DNA of 64,000 bases. It comes from Aurifilum marmelostoma (Eukaryota > Ascomycota > Sordariomycetes > Diaporthales > Cryphonectriaceae). The position numbers were made by a program, and so were the translations under genes. Positions within the stretch are counted from its first letter, which is position 1. Each line of letters begins with the position of its first letter. Below, piece by piece: positions 24,972-34,714 of the stretch. The stretch lies in NCBI GenBank assembly GCA_027559495.1, contig JAMXSV010000007.1:248001-312000 (forward strand). The letters run 5' to 3'. Below the pieces are notes generated by a model. That model was not told where the DNA came from and made no database searches. It saw only the letters and a program-made list of their open reading frames with translations.

Positions 24972-25085
24972 ATGTCTATTGGCCAGGCCTTCAAAAAACC
25001 AGCTCTATTTTTCGGCGACGACCTTCTCCCTTCTTCGGCAGCGAGAGGAGGCATTGCGCGCCTGCGCTCCGTCCGGACAGCCTGA
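24972..25085 (+). promoter_or_regulatory. Upstream ORF in the presumed MED15 leader
   Basis: ATG at 24972 opens a 37-codon frame that stops at 25085, 61 bp before the MED15 ATG. If it lies in the mature leader it could lower MED15 translation. The transcription start is unknown, so its presence in the mRNA is an inference. Confidence 0.35.
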
Positions 25086-25146
25086 TTGTGCTTTTGTGCT
25101 GCGTTCCTCTTGATCCTGGGCCTTCCCTCCCGATCATCTGGCGGCC

Positions 25147-26654
25147 ATGGCCGCACATTTGCAACAGATGGCTGCAGGTGGCCAGTTCATGCCGCAACAG
25201 CAGCGAGCGATGGCTATGGGCGGCGGTCCTGCACCGGATACCAATATCCAACAATACGTCTTCACTGCCATTCAGAATAATACAATGCAGATCCCCCATG
25301 GATGGCAAACCGGTCTCGGTATCATGGAGCGAGTACGCAATGTACAGCAAATGTGAGTTGGTTATTTCCGGTCTTCTGATAGGCTTGTCACCTCATCTAC
25401 CGTGATTGACTTATCATATCGAATCATTGTTGTCCTTTCTTCATTGTTTCAGATGATCGTCCTCATTTGCTACTTTTCCTCCACTTGCTCAAATGGCTGT
25501 CATTCACCCGCCACTCTGCCGAATCACTGCTCCAATGCCTCCTCACTGGTTGTGTCAAGACAGTTGTTCCTTATCGGCTGACAACCTCATTCCAGATTTT
25601 CAAGTCTAACCATCGCAAACCCTTCCGTTACGCGCCAACAAGTTGCAGACTTTTGCATCAAATTTGAGGAAGAGGCCGTGCAAACGTCTCCTGACAGGGT
25701 AGGTTTCGATCCCCACAGTCCCAGACTTGACTTGCGCAGGAGTTTTTACTGAGAACATCGGCAGAACACCTACGACCAAAAGATCCGCGGAAAGCTACAG
25801 GAGCTTCTCCTGAGACGCCAGAATCAAGTCCCTCAAATGCAGGAAGCGATGTCCGCCCATGCGCGACAGGCAATGCAGCAACAGCAGCAACAGCAGCAGC
25901 AGCAGAATGTAGCTATGATGAGGGCACAGATGGCTGGGAGGGGTGGCGGTGCCGGCCAGCAGGCTTTCCAACATCTACAAAACCCCATGCAAGTATCACA
26001 GCTGGGGCAGCAGGCTCCACAGATGAATCTCAGTCTCAGCAACGGCATGACACAGCAGATGAACCCAGGGCAGCCAGGCTTCGGCCTACCCGGTGGGCCT
26101 CAGCGCAATCCGAATCAGATGGCGCAATCTGACATTGACCGAGAGAGAGTCATGCAAATGGCGCGTCAGATGATATTGAACACTCCTCCAGATCAGAAGA
26201 CCAAAATTCTTGACCAGGTCTTGGGTCCTCAGGTCGTCCAACAACTGCGCAGTCAGGGCAAGGATCCACTCCTCCTATACTTCATGCAGGCTGCCCTCAG
26301 ACGACTATACCCTCAAGGGCGACAGCCACAGACACAACAGCGACAACAGGGCATGCCCCCAAATTTCCAAGGCATGTCGATGCAGCCAGGCCAGCAGAGA
26401 CCTATGACCACGGCCATGATGAATGGTCTGGGACAGGCTGGTGGCCAGATGCCTTTTGGTAGCAATATGGAGAGTATCATCAACGAGCAGAAACAGGGCA
26501 TGATGGCCGAGAGACAAGGACAGCTTGTCGTACCGGCGAGCTCAGGCCCTGGCCACAACGCAAACTCGCAATCTCCCTTCGGCACCGGCCTGCAGCACGG
26601 AAACATGTTTCCTCAGGGGCCCAACCAGACGCCGAGGCCGCACCCCTTGGACAT

Positions 26655-26705
<51 letters not shown>

Positions 26706-26706
26706 G

Positions 26707-26741
<35 letters not shown>

Positions 26742-26754
26742 GCAGCAGCAGCAA

Positions 26755-26786
<32 letters not shown>

Positions 26787-29700
26787 ACAACAGGCGCTGC
26801 TGAAGCGGCAACAGTTGGAAGCTCAGGCGCGACACGCTGCGGTGAATCTTCAAGGGCAGCCAGGCGGCTTAAGCGGCTCAATACCTGCAACACAAACGCC
26901 CGCTCTGGCCAACCTGAATGCTCCAGTTGGTCAACCACCAGTTGCGATGGGTCAGATGCCGGGCGCCCAAGCAGGACCAGGCAATCCTTCATTTGGACCT
27001 GGCCTGGACGCTCGTTTCAATCAGCTAGGACCCCAGGGCTCCATGGCTGGCGGCCTCGTCCAGGATCCGCAGTTCAGAGCAATGCTCGCTTCTCTAGACC
27101 AAGAGCAGCAACAAAAACTGCGAAGTATGGGCAGCGAGAAACTGCATGAGATGTTCCAAAAATGGAAGCAGCAGCAGGCGCATAATATGCTGGCAGGGCG
27201 TATTGGTCAAGCTCCGCAGGGTCTGTCTATGAACCCCGCAAATCGAGGGAACCCGACGGGGATGCCTCCGCAGCAGATGAATGGAGGCCCTCTGACACCC
27301 CAAATGCAAGCTATGGTACGACAGAGACAGCTTGCGCAACTAAACTCGCCACAAGTCCAAGCTCTCATGGACCAGATGGACATTCCGCCGCAGGTCCTCG
27401 GGATGGTACAAGGTGCACCGCCCGAGTTGAAGAAATGGGGACAATTCAAAGCTTGGATGCAGTCCACACCCACCGTCTCGGACCAGGCCAAGGCTAAGTT
27501 CAAGGGTGCTCAGGCGCAGCAGTTTTTCCAGCTGCAACAACGGGGCATGATTGCTGGCCGGAGTGGCCCAGCAGCCGGCGCAGGGCAGCAGGTTGGCGCC
27601 AGGCAGTCTCTGCCGGCCAGCTTCCACCATGTCGATATATCGCCAGCAGAAATACAAAGCTTCCGTGCGAGCAGTGAGAAGGCGCGCGAGGTTCCTGAAG
27701 AGCATCTTAAGGGAATGCTTCAGAAGATCAAGTTCCAGAGGATGTTGTCGGCTGCCAACGCCGCGCCTGGGTTCCAACAGCTGCAGCCGCCTTCTCAACC
27801 GATCGCGCAGCCCGTCACGCAGCCGGATGCGCCTCAGGTTCACGCTGCGGGAATTCAGAACTTCTCCCAAGGACAGCCCACTCGCACTCCGGTGTCTGTC
27901 GCGGAGCCCGGTCAAAATGCTGCAGCGGCGGCAGCAGCAGCTCCTGCCCCAGGAAATAAAGCCAACCGACAGAGCCAGCAGAACAAGGCCGCAGCGAAGA
28001 ACCCGTCACCAGCTACCGCAACCAAGAACCTTAAGCGTCCGGGGCCTGACGATCTTGAAACCTCTGGGCATTCGACGACATCCGCTCAGCGGCCTCCTTC
28101 TCAGGCTGGTCAGCTGCCAATGGATTCCGGCGCTCCCAACTTCGCACCCAACATCACGGAAGCTCAACTCGCAAGCTTGACTCCAGAACAGAAACAGGCC
28201 TGGGAACGGAGGAAACAGATCACCAAGCAGATGCAGGAGGCTTCTGTCCGCTACAAGGATATCGTCAATGAAGAGACGCGTGCCTATGATCCCTCCAAGG
28301 CCAAGCCGCTGGAAATCCCTGCACAGGTGATGGATACCTACAAGACACTGCTTCTGAATGTTGCTGGCGGCTTTGTGAAGACGTCAAACCCGAACATAAT
28401 TCTCAAGTGGTTTTCGTTAAGTGGCGACGAGAACCGATTGAGAATGTTTCTCAAGATGGTAAGCAGCGTCTTTTCACGCAATCAGGCAAGCACACCAAAC
28501 ATTGGTTTCATATTGCTAACTACGAATACAGCGCGTGCGAGTTATGAGCCAATTCAAGGATGGCGACAAGTTGCAAGTCATGAACACCAAGTTCACGTTG
28601 CCGCCACCAGAACTCATGCAGTACAAACAGTTCCTTGGTACCATGCTCCAGGAGCTGAAGCAGCCAGGAAAATTTGGCGAGCAGCAGCAGCAGGCACAGC
28701 AGATGCAAGCAGCAGCAGCAGCATCAGCACCAGCAGGAAAGACGGTGCCCGCCCCACAAGCGAATGAGCAGCATACTGCCAAACAGGCACAACAAGCACC
28801 TCAGAGGCTGCCGCAGAGGCCAAACAGCAGAGGAGTGCAGCCTCCCGCAGCGCCCACCTCTACCCAGCCGCCGTTCCCGTTTGGCGCTGCCTCGCCGGAC
28901 GGAAAGCCAGTATGGGTGGCTCCGCCTCAGGTGACTCAGGAGAACCTGCAGATGCCGTCGCGCAAAAGGGTGAAGACGGGTCTCCAGACATCATCCCCAG
29001 CAAGCTCTAGCCAGAATGCATCTCCACAGACGAAAGCCATCTCCCCGGATCTGAAGAAGCAGGAGCCCAAGGTAGCACCCAAGCCAAGCTTCCCGTGCAC
29101 GGTGGCCGACTGCGAGATGGGAGGACCAACGTTCGCCTCGGAAGCACTGCGCAAGAAACACAACGACGAATTCCATATTATACCCTTCCAGAACCCCGAT
29201 AAGTTCCTCATGGACTCCCGCCTGGAGTACCTTGAGCAAAATCAGGCCAAGCCAGATCTGGCATTGCCCATGTCGCGCGAGTCTTCAGGAAAGCGGCAGG
29301 CTAGTGTGTCGGGTGGACCGGCCGGGCAAGGGTCCAAGGTGTTGGAGGAGAACAACAAGGCCGCTGGCACGACCAAGAGTGCAGACAACAACCCTTCGGC
29401 CGCGGCCGCGGCAGACTCGCAACAGCCGCAGCTCAATGACTTCCTCGGCTCCATCGACCCTCAGAGCTTGTTCGCCCCGGCCACGGTCTTTGATCCTCTG
29501 AGCGGCGGTGTCATCGCCAACACGATCCTTTACAGATCTACAACACCACCAGAGGACACTCCCGAGTCGAGCAAGGACAGCGGAGCGTCTGAGCCCAACA
29601 GCGACATCCCTGAAGCTGGTTCCCTCGATATCGAGATGAACTTCATGTTGTATGATGATCTCAACCTGACTCTGGAGCCGAATTACGACTACGGCAGCGG

Positions 29701-29812
29701 TATGGACCTATCGATGGAGGTGCTTACAGATGACATGCTTGTCGACCTAAGCGGGAACGGCAAGTCCATCGAGCCTCTAGATATGTCACTATTCTCGCTG
29801 AATGCTGCCTAA
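25147..29812 (+). CDS. MED15: Mediator complex subunit 15 (Gal11/Med15), KIX domain, polyglutamine
   Basis: Four exons: 25147-25352, 25596-25698, 25765-28458 and 28532-29812; about 1427 residues. The N-terminus (to about residue 130) joins across two introns into a KIX-type helical domain (FTAIQNNTMQIPHGWQTGLG, then VADFCIKFEEEAV). In the family KIX binds acidic activation domains. A long Gln/Pro/Met/Gly-rich region follows, with an 11-Gln run (about 25877-25909) and a 46-Gln run (26656-26793). The C-terminal half has a conserved helical block (near 28150-28660) and a zinc-finger-like Cys-x4-Cys...His-x4-His motif near 29095-29175. As part of the Mediator tail it links activators to RNA polymerase II. 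Introns are 25353-25595, 25699-25764 and 28459-28531, all GT-AG. The frame after intron 1 is fixed by the conserved FSSLTIANPSVTRQQV segment. Confidence 0.9.
26656..26793 (+). repeat. CAG/CAA repeat encoding 46 glutamines
   Basis: 138 bp of mixed CAG and CAA codons in MED15. The interspersed CAA codons break the pure repeat and should slow expansion. The Leu/Ala/Ser-rich frames on the opposite strand are shadows of this tract. Confidence 0.95.
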
Positions 29813-30524
29813 GAAAAGAACACGAAAAGAAAAAAAAAAGAGGAGGGAGGGGGCGGGGCAGGCTGAGTTGTTGGACGACAACAGGATACCGCAAAGGACG
29901 CTTGTGATTTCGACATGCTCGAATGGATTGCCCGGCCTCACCAGGTTTCTTGCTTCGGACGCATTCGTATTTTATGTTGAGGTCGGCGGAGTTTTTGGGA
30001 TGATGGCGAACACGGTGGGAAGGGGGAACAAGACACCCCAGGAAACGCGCTCCAAAAATTGTGTGGTTTATACGACGGCTCCCATGGTTGATACCCGATG
30101 CGCAATGCGTTCTGAGGCTTCTACTGTCATTCCTATCTTTACTTTTTGTTGCTTTTATCTTGATTTCTTGGAATGCTTAGCATGTATAGTTTTGATTTTC
30201 TTGGAAGCATTGGGTATACAAAAGGATCCACCCTCGGAGGAACTAGCTACTACTGCCTTTTCACTTTTGATCAGATAAATTACTGTATGCATTGTTCAAT
30301 GTATGACGGACTACTTCGTACTTTGGCAAAACGGTGATCCGTGAGCTGCCTCGGGCAGCAATCAATCAATCGTGGGACCTGAATGATGCATCCGCCTTGT
30401 TTTCTGTACCTTATCCTACCGCTACACGGATATGATGCATTACTATGTTATGTATGAGTACATGGTACTTAGTACTACGCAGTGGAAAGACAAAGAGGGT
30501 CGCTATCGATTTTGGTGGGACTGC

Positions 30525-30530
30525 ACGCGT
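30525..30530. promoter_or_regulatory. MluI cell-cycle box-like ACGCGT upstream of Whi5/Nrm1-like gene
   Basis: A perfect ACGCGT lies about 810 bp before the ATG, with ACGCGA variants near 30541 and 30844. Nrm1-type genes are themselves MBF targets in yeasts, so autoregulation would make sense, but the distance is large and chance hits are common. Confidence 0.3.
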
Positions 30531-30635
30531 GGAAAGGTGCACGCGATGAATCGATACATCCCCCTGCAGACGATCTGGACACTTTTGGGTCCTTCTTCTT
30601 CCTGGAGAGGAAGGCATAAAACAGAAAGAAAAACG

Positions 30636-30636
<1 letters not shown>

Positions 30637-30664
<28 letters not shown>
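30637..30664. repeat. GA dinucleotide microsatellite
   Basis: About 13-14 GA units with further GA-rich sequence to 30680, in the upstream region of the G1/S repressor gene. Confidence 0.85.
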
Positions 30665-30669
<5 letters not shown>

Positions 30670-31341
30670 AGAGAGAGAAAGTAGACCATAGAGGAAAGAA
30701 AGCTGGCCCTGGACGGCGCGTATGACACGACCCCGTCAGCGTGCTGGAGCAATAAGGGCCCACAGCCGCGCTCTAAACCCCAAGAGGTAGTCAAGTAAAT
30801 AGTGCACATATTCAGCTGCCAGGGTTGTTGTGACCTGGAACTGACGCGACGTGCCACTTTTTTTTTGGGGGGGGGGGAGGGTGGTGTCCCTCAGCATGCC
30901 CTGGTGCCCAGTCCCAGTCCTCCTTGTCGCCGCCTCCCCCACCACCACCACCCACAATTGTCCAGCGTGGGAGTAGTTACGCTATACCTGATTCCTACAG
31001 CAGTATTGATTCCTGACCTTTCCTGCCTGCCTACCTTCTTTGTATATGTTTTCCTTCCTCTCTGTGCAACAACAGACATGAGGCACGCCACTCACCTGCC
31101 TACTATTCTCTCTTTTTCTACACTTATTTACAGCGACATTGTTGCATCTCGAGTCTGACTGTCCTCTCCTTCTCGTGTCTTGTTCATTTCCGCGTCCAGA
31201 CTATTATTGTTGTCAAGACGCGCCTTCATCTAATTCACTCTCGCCTCTCGACGCCCACTGGCCCCAGCATCCTCACAACCCACCCCCTGCCCCTCTTTCT
31301 TCCATCGCGTCTCGTCCCAAAACGCTACACGATCTTTCAAG

Positions 31342-32644
31342 ATGAGTGCTGCTGCAACCCCTACCAAGAGACGCGCCCTGGGCGCGATCGACGTGAACGT
31401 GTCGAGGTCCCCCCGGTCTCCGTCGTCGTTTAAGCTGTCCGCCAAAGGAGGTGTCCCCGTCGGTGGCGGCGGGAGCCCGCTGAAGAAGAAGAGCCCAGGC
31501 GTGGTGTCCCGTCACGCGACGCCCTCTCCGCCGCGTGACAAGAAGACCGACACGCCTACCAAGAAGAAGAAGAGGCCGCTCGAGGAGGCAGAGAACGCTC
31601 GGCCGGCTGTCAAGAAGCTGTGCTCTGAGAGCCCGGCCAGGGCGTCGCCGCCGTCCAAAGCGGGCAGGGTTTCCGAGGCCGGGTTGCTGCCCAGACCAGC
31701 AGATCAGGTATGCTCCTGCCCTTCAGCTCTGCCTTAGACCACCTCGTGCTACGAGAAGCTGACTCGATCTCTCCTATGCGACAGGACGAGACACCGGCGT
31801 CGCAACCAGCCACGGCACGGAGATCGATCTCGCCCGACGCGAGCTCTGTCTTTGACAACTCGACCGTCAACACCTCCCAGTTTACGACTCTCACGGAACC
31901 GGATACCGACGCGCCCGTCGCGACCACTGCGCCTGCCTATCCTGTGCCCGGGCCTGCGGCGGCCTCGGCTGATTTAGATGTGATACCCAACCTGCCGCCA
32001 CCGCGACCGCGTCGAGTGCCAACGCGTGAGGAGCTCAGACAGGTACGTTGTAGATAGATACCGACGACACGTCGCATGCACATCTATACATGTTGCACAC
32101 CTGCTTATATGATGGGTCGCTGACGCGTCGTTTCCACGATCAACAGAAGGCAGAGATCCTGAAGCTCCGCCTCTCGCTCGCCACCTACAAGGTCAGGACA
32201 AACCAGACCGACGTGCCCCTCGACCAGCTGCAGGTCCGTCCTGTCCCGGGCATGACCCGCCGCCGCACGCCCCTGCCCTCCATGTCGGCACATACTGTCG
32301 AGAGGGCTACGCCTGTACAGTACTGGTATCGGTCGGCCGGGCCTCGGAGGGCGGCGGCGGCGCCGCCAGAGCGACAAGCCGCGGACAGGGACATTACCGA
32401 GGCTGATGACGAGATTGATGTTGATGACCAGGGAGAAGATGAGGTGGGCAAGGTGGTGGGCAGGCCCGTCGCTGTGGACGGGGGCTGCTGCGCGCTGGAG
32501 AGGCAGCAGGCGCTGCCCGACCTCATGAACGTGTCGACGCCTCGCAAGGCGAGAGACGGGTGGGACGAGGACAGGCTGACGAGCAGCGCGCTGAAGGGTG
32601 GCGCGGCCAAGGGTCTGTTGAGCCTGTCTCAGGGATCTCTGTGA
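31342..32644 (+). CDS. Whi5/Nrm1-type G1/S transcriptional repressor
   Basis: Three exons: 31342-31707, 31785-32042 and 32147-32644; about 373 residues. The protein is mostly disordered and rich in Pro/Ser/Lys. It has many SP/TP sites in the first 120 residues (possible CDK targets) and a basic KKKKRP stretch that could be a nuclear signal. Just after the second splice comes KAEILKLRLSLATYKVRTNQ, which matches the short GTB/Whi5 motif by which Whi5 and Nrm1 bind the SBF/MBF factors. In yeasts these proteins hold back G1/S transcription until phosphorylated (Whi5) or shut it off in S phase (Nrm1). I cannot say which of the two it follows. Introns are GT-AG (GTATGC and GTACGT donors). The start ATG has A at -3. 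The motif is short, so the assignment is good but not certain. Confidence 0.75.
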
Positions 32645-34714
32645 TGACAGCGAGGCGTCCTCTGCCATTGTGTTGTGTACGCACTCACACATGTACCTCA
32701 ACTTCCCGGAACGGGATTTCCTTTGCCAGAGCTTGCTGTGTCATGTGGGAGGGAAATCGCTTGTTGGCTGGTGGAATGGCGAATTCGGTAACTGCATTTA
32801 TGACGGGCCAGGTTGGAAGATATCCGGACATGAGATGGGGCATATCTGGTATCTGGGATGATGGTTTATGGTGATGGGTGGGCGGCGCCTTGTTTCCTTG
32901 ATAGGCAGTGAGTGTGACTATCTGACGGCTAGACGATAGAGGATCATGACCTTGACGGAAGGTAAACCTGACCCGCACAGCAGCATTGTGACCCAAGGAA
33001 AACGAAAGACGGGTTCAAAAACGTGCAATGCAGTTTATATCATAGGCGTTGTGATTTTGCAATCCACCATGGATCCTAGAGACCCTCGTCCCTTATGTTT
33101 TGAGACCTAACGATCCTCGCCGTACTCGAGACCTACCACCTTGGAAGGTATTACATTCCCATACCCTGGTGAACTATCTAGACCTGCATATGACAATCAT
33201 CATAGAGAAGCCCTCACCCTCTCTATCTCGAGTCTGCTACGTGCACATCTCAGATTCCTCATCAGGGTTCAATCCTCGCAGTGTTGATAGTAGGTGTAGA
33301 TGCGTTTACTCTCTGAGTTTTCAGGGCAATGATAATTCGCCATAGTAGTTACACAGATGTGTCTCCATTGCTTGGGGAAAGGGATCCTCCTCAACAATGA
33401 ACCAAGACATTAAGGGTCTTTGTTTTCCCACCGTTTCGCCATGGCGATCATTGCCTTTTCTTTTTTTTAAAAAAAAAAAAAATTTAAAAAATTAAAAAAA
33501 CATCACTATACAGCACAAAGCGCACTGATTTCTCCCCAAACGCGAAAGAAGAGGCAGAGAATAAAAAAAGTGGAAACTTCTGTTCAAGGGAGAGGGGGGG
33601 GGTAGAATACATACATATATGCATGCATGGACTGCTGCTGCATAAGTGCATACCCATCCCAAAACAACCCCCCCCGGCCATCAATCGGGTTCCTGCAGGG
33701 GAGCAAAGGAACTCCCCCCCCCCTTCCCAAAAAAAAAAAACACCACACACAAGAGAGCAGGGATCAAAAGGAGCCCCAGAAGATATAAGTATTAAGAAAA
33801 GCTTGGCCCCTCCTTCCCCTCTTTTCCCTTCTTCCCCTTGCGATTTCCCGATGGGGTTCTCGATGGGGACCTTGATTTTTTTTTTTTTTTCCCTTCCTTT
33901 GGTTCTTTTCCCCTTGGTCCCTTTTTTCACCAAATCCCCCCCCCCTCCCACCACCAAATCTACTTCTCTCCTTCCCACACATGAACAACAACAACAGAAG
34001 AGAGAAACCTTAATTCTATTTCGGGAAAGGCTGTTTTGCGATTTCCAGATCGGGGTTTAGCGCGGCTAGGCCAGGTGGGGCAGATCTTCGGGAAGCCAAT
34101 CGGTATGGTCACCGGGGTCCTGGACCCCGGATTTACATAGGACCCTCTTTTTTTGTGCATGTCTTTTTTTTTTTTTGTGTGTGTGTGTCTCCCCCTACCC
34201 TCAATTGAGGTGTGGGGGAAGAGGGGGGGTGTTAAATATATGAGATGCTTAGTACTGATATTCTTGCTCTTAATGTCAGGAGATGTACACATACACATAT
34301 GCATCACCAAGCCGATGCGACATAAGAGTATCATCCATTATTTGATGGTAGATTTCTGTCAAAGATAATCCCGCTGTAGCATTATACAAGAAGTAAAATT
34401 CCAAACCAACTCGAGGACGCCAGGACTTTCTCACCTGCCCCAACTCCGGCGAATATGTAGAATACCCGCCCCCTCCTCCTAGACTTGTGCGCAAAGGACC
34501 CCAAGGGTATCAATACGGTACGCCTTCCTTACCCGCCCCCCCCCCGGCCGGCCCCCCAAATTCCCCTTCGGCTCCCAGTGTACATGTACATAAGCCAGCG
34601 ATGTCTCATTAGAAACACAGTTCGTGCTTGTGATCAAGCTGAATAGTAACCCGACAAAGGAAAATAGTCACCAGTAATTGTGTCGTATCCTTCTCTTCCC
34701 TGTATGCGTGCACT
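32645..34714. other. Intergenic between two converging genes
   Basis: About 2.1 kb with no recognised gene. It holds 3' flanks of the repressor and MIP1, an A/T homopolymer patch near 33456-33500, several C runs (for example 33711-33723) and T runs (for example 33877-33890). The piece at about 33270 resembling a T-loop (GGGTTCAATCC) has no cloverleaf around it. Confidence 0.55.
33456..33500. repeat. A/T homopolymer patch
   Basis: A T8 run abuts A14, then short TTT/A-run alternation. This is a strongly A/T patch in otherwise GC-rich DNA. Confidence 0.8.

Larger units (their letters stand above)
15315..25146. other. 9.8-kb gene-free, microsatellite-rich intergenic block
   Basis: I find no recognisable protein or RNA gene across this block, although the rest of the window averages one gene per 3-4 kb. 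The open frames present are low-complexity or lack any family-like motif. The DNA holds many simple repeats: CT, GT and GA dinucleotides, TTC/TGC and GGT trinucleotides, and long C or G runs. From about 23.6 kb it becomes strongly C/T-rich, which suits a long MED15 leader. The left end contains the aminopeptidase promoter. A lncRNA, a long leader with introns, or a regulatory domain are all possible. Confidence 0.6.
29813..31341. other. Intergenic: MED15 3' side and G1/S repressor promoter
   Basis: About 1.5 kb with no recognised gene. It contains a GA repeat, a T9-G11 homopolymer junction (30858-30877) and, from about 31100, a C/T-rich leader before the next ATG. Confidence 0.55.

Noticed and set aside
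15315..25146. Transposon remnant or RIP-mutated repeat in the gene-free block
   Set aside because: No terminal repeats, no transposase- or reverse-transcriptase-like frames, and the sequence is not A/T-shifted as RIP would cause.
26480..26992. Minus-strand Ala/Val- and Leu-repeat frames over the Med15 polyQ tract
   Set aside because: They are the complement of CAG/CAA repeats; no independent coding signal.
33255..33290. GGGTTCAATCC resembling a tRNA T-loop
   Set aside because: No matching acceptor, D or anticodon stems within the expected distance.
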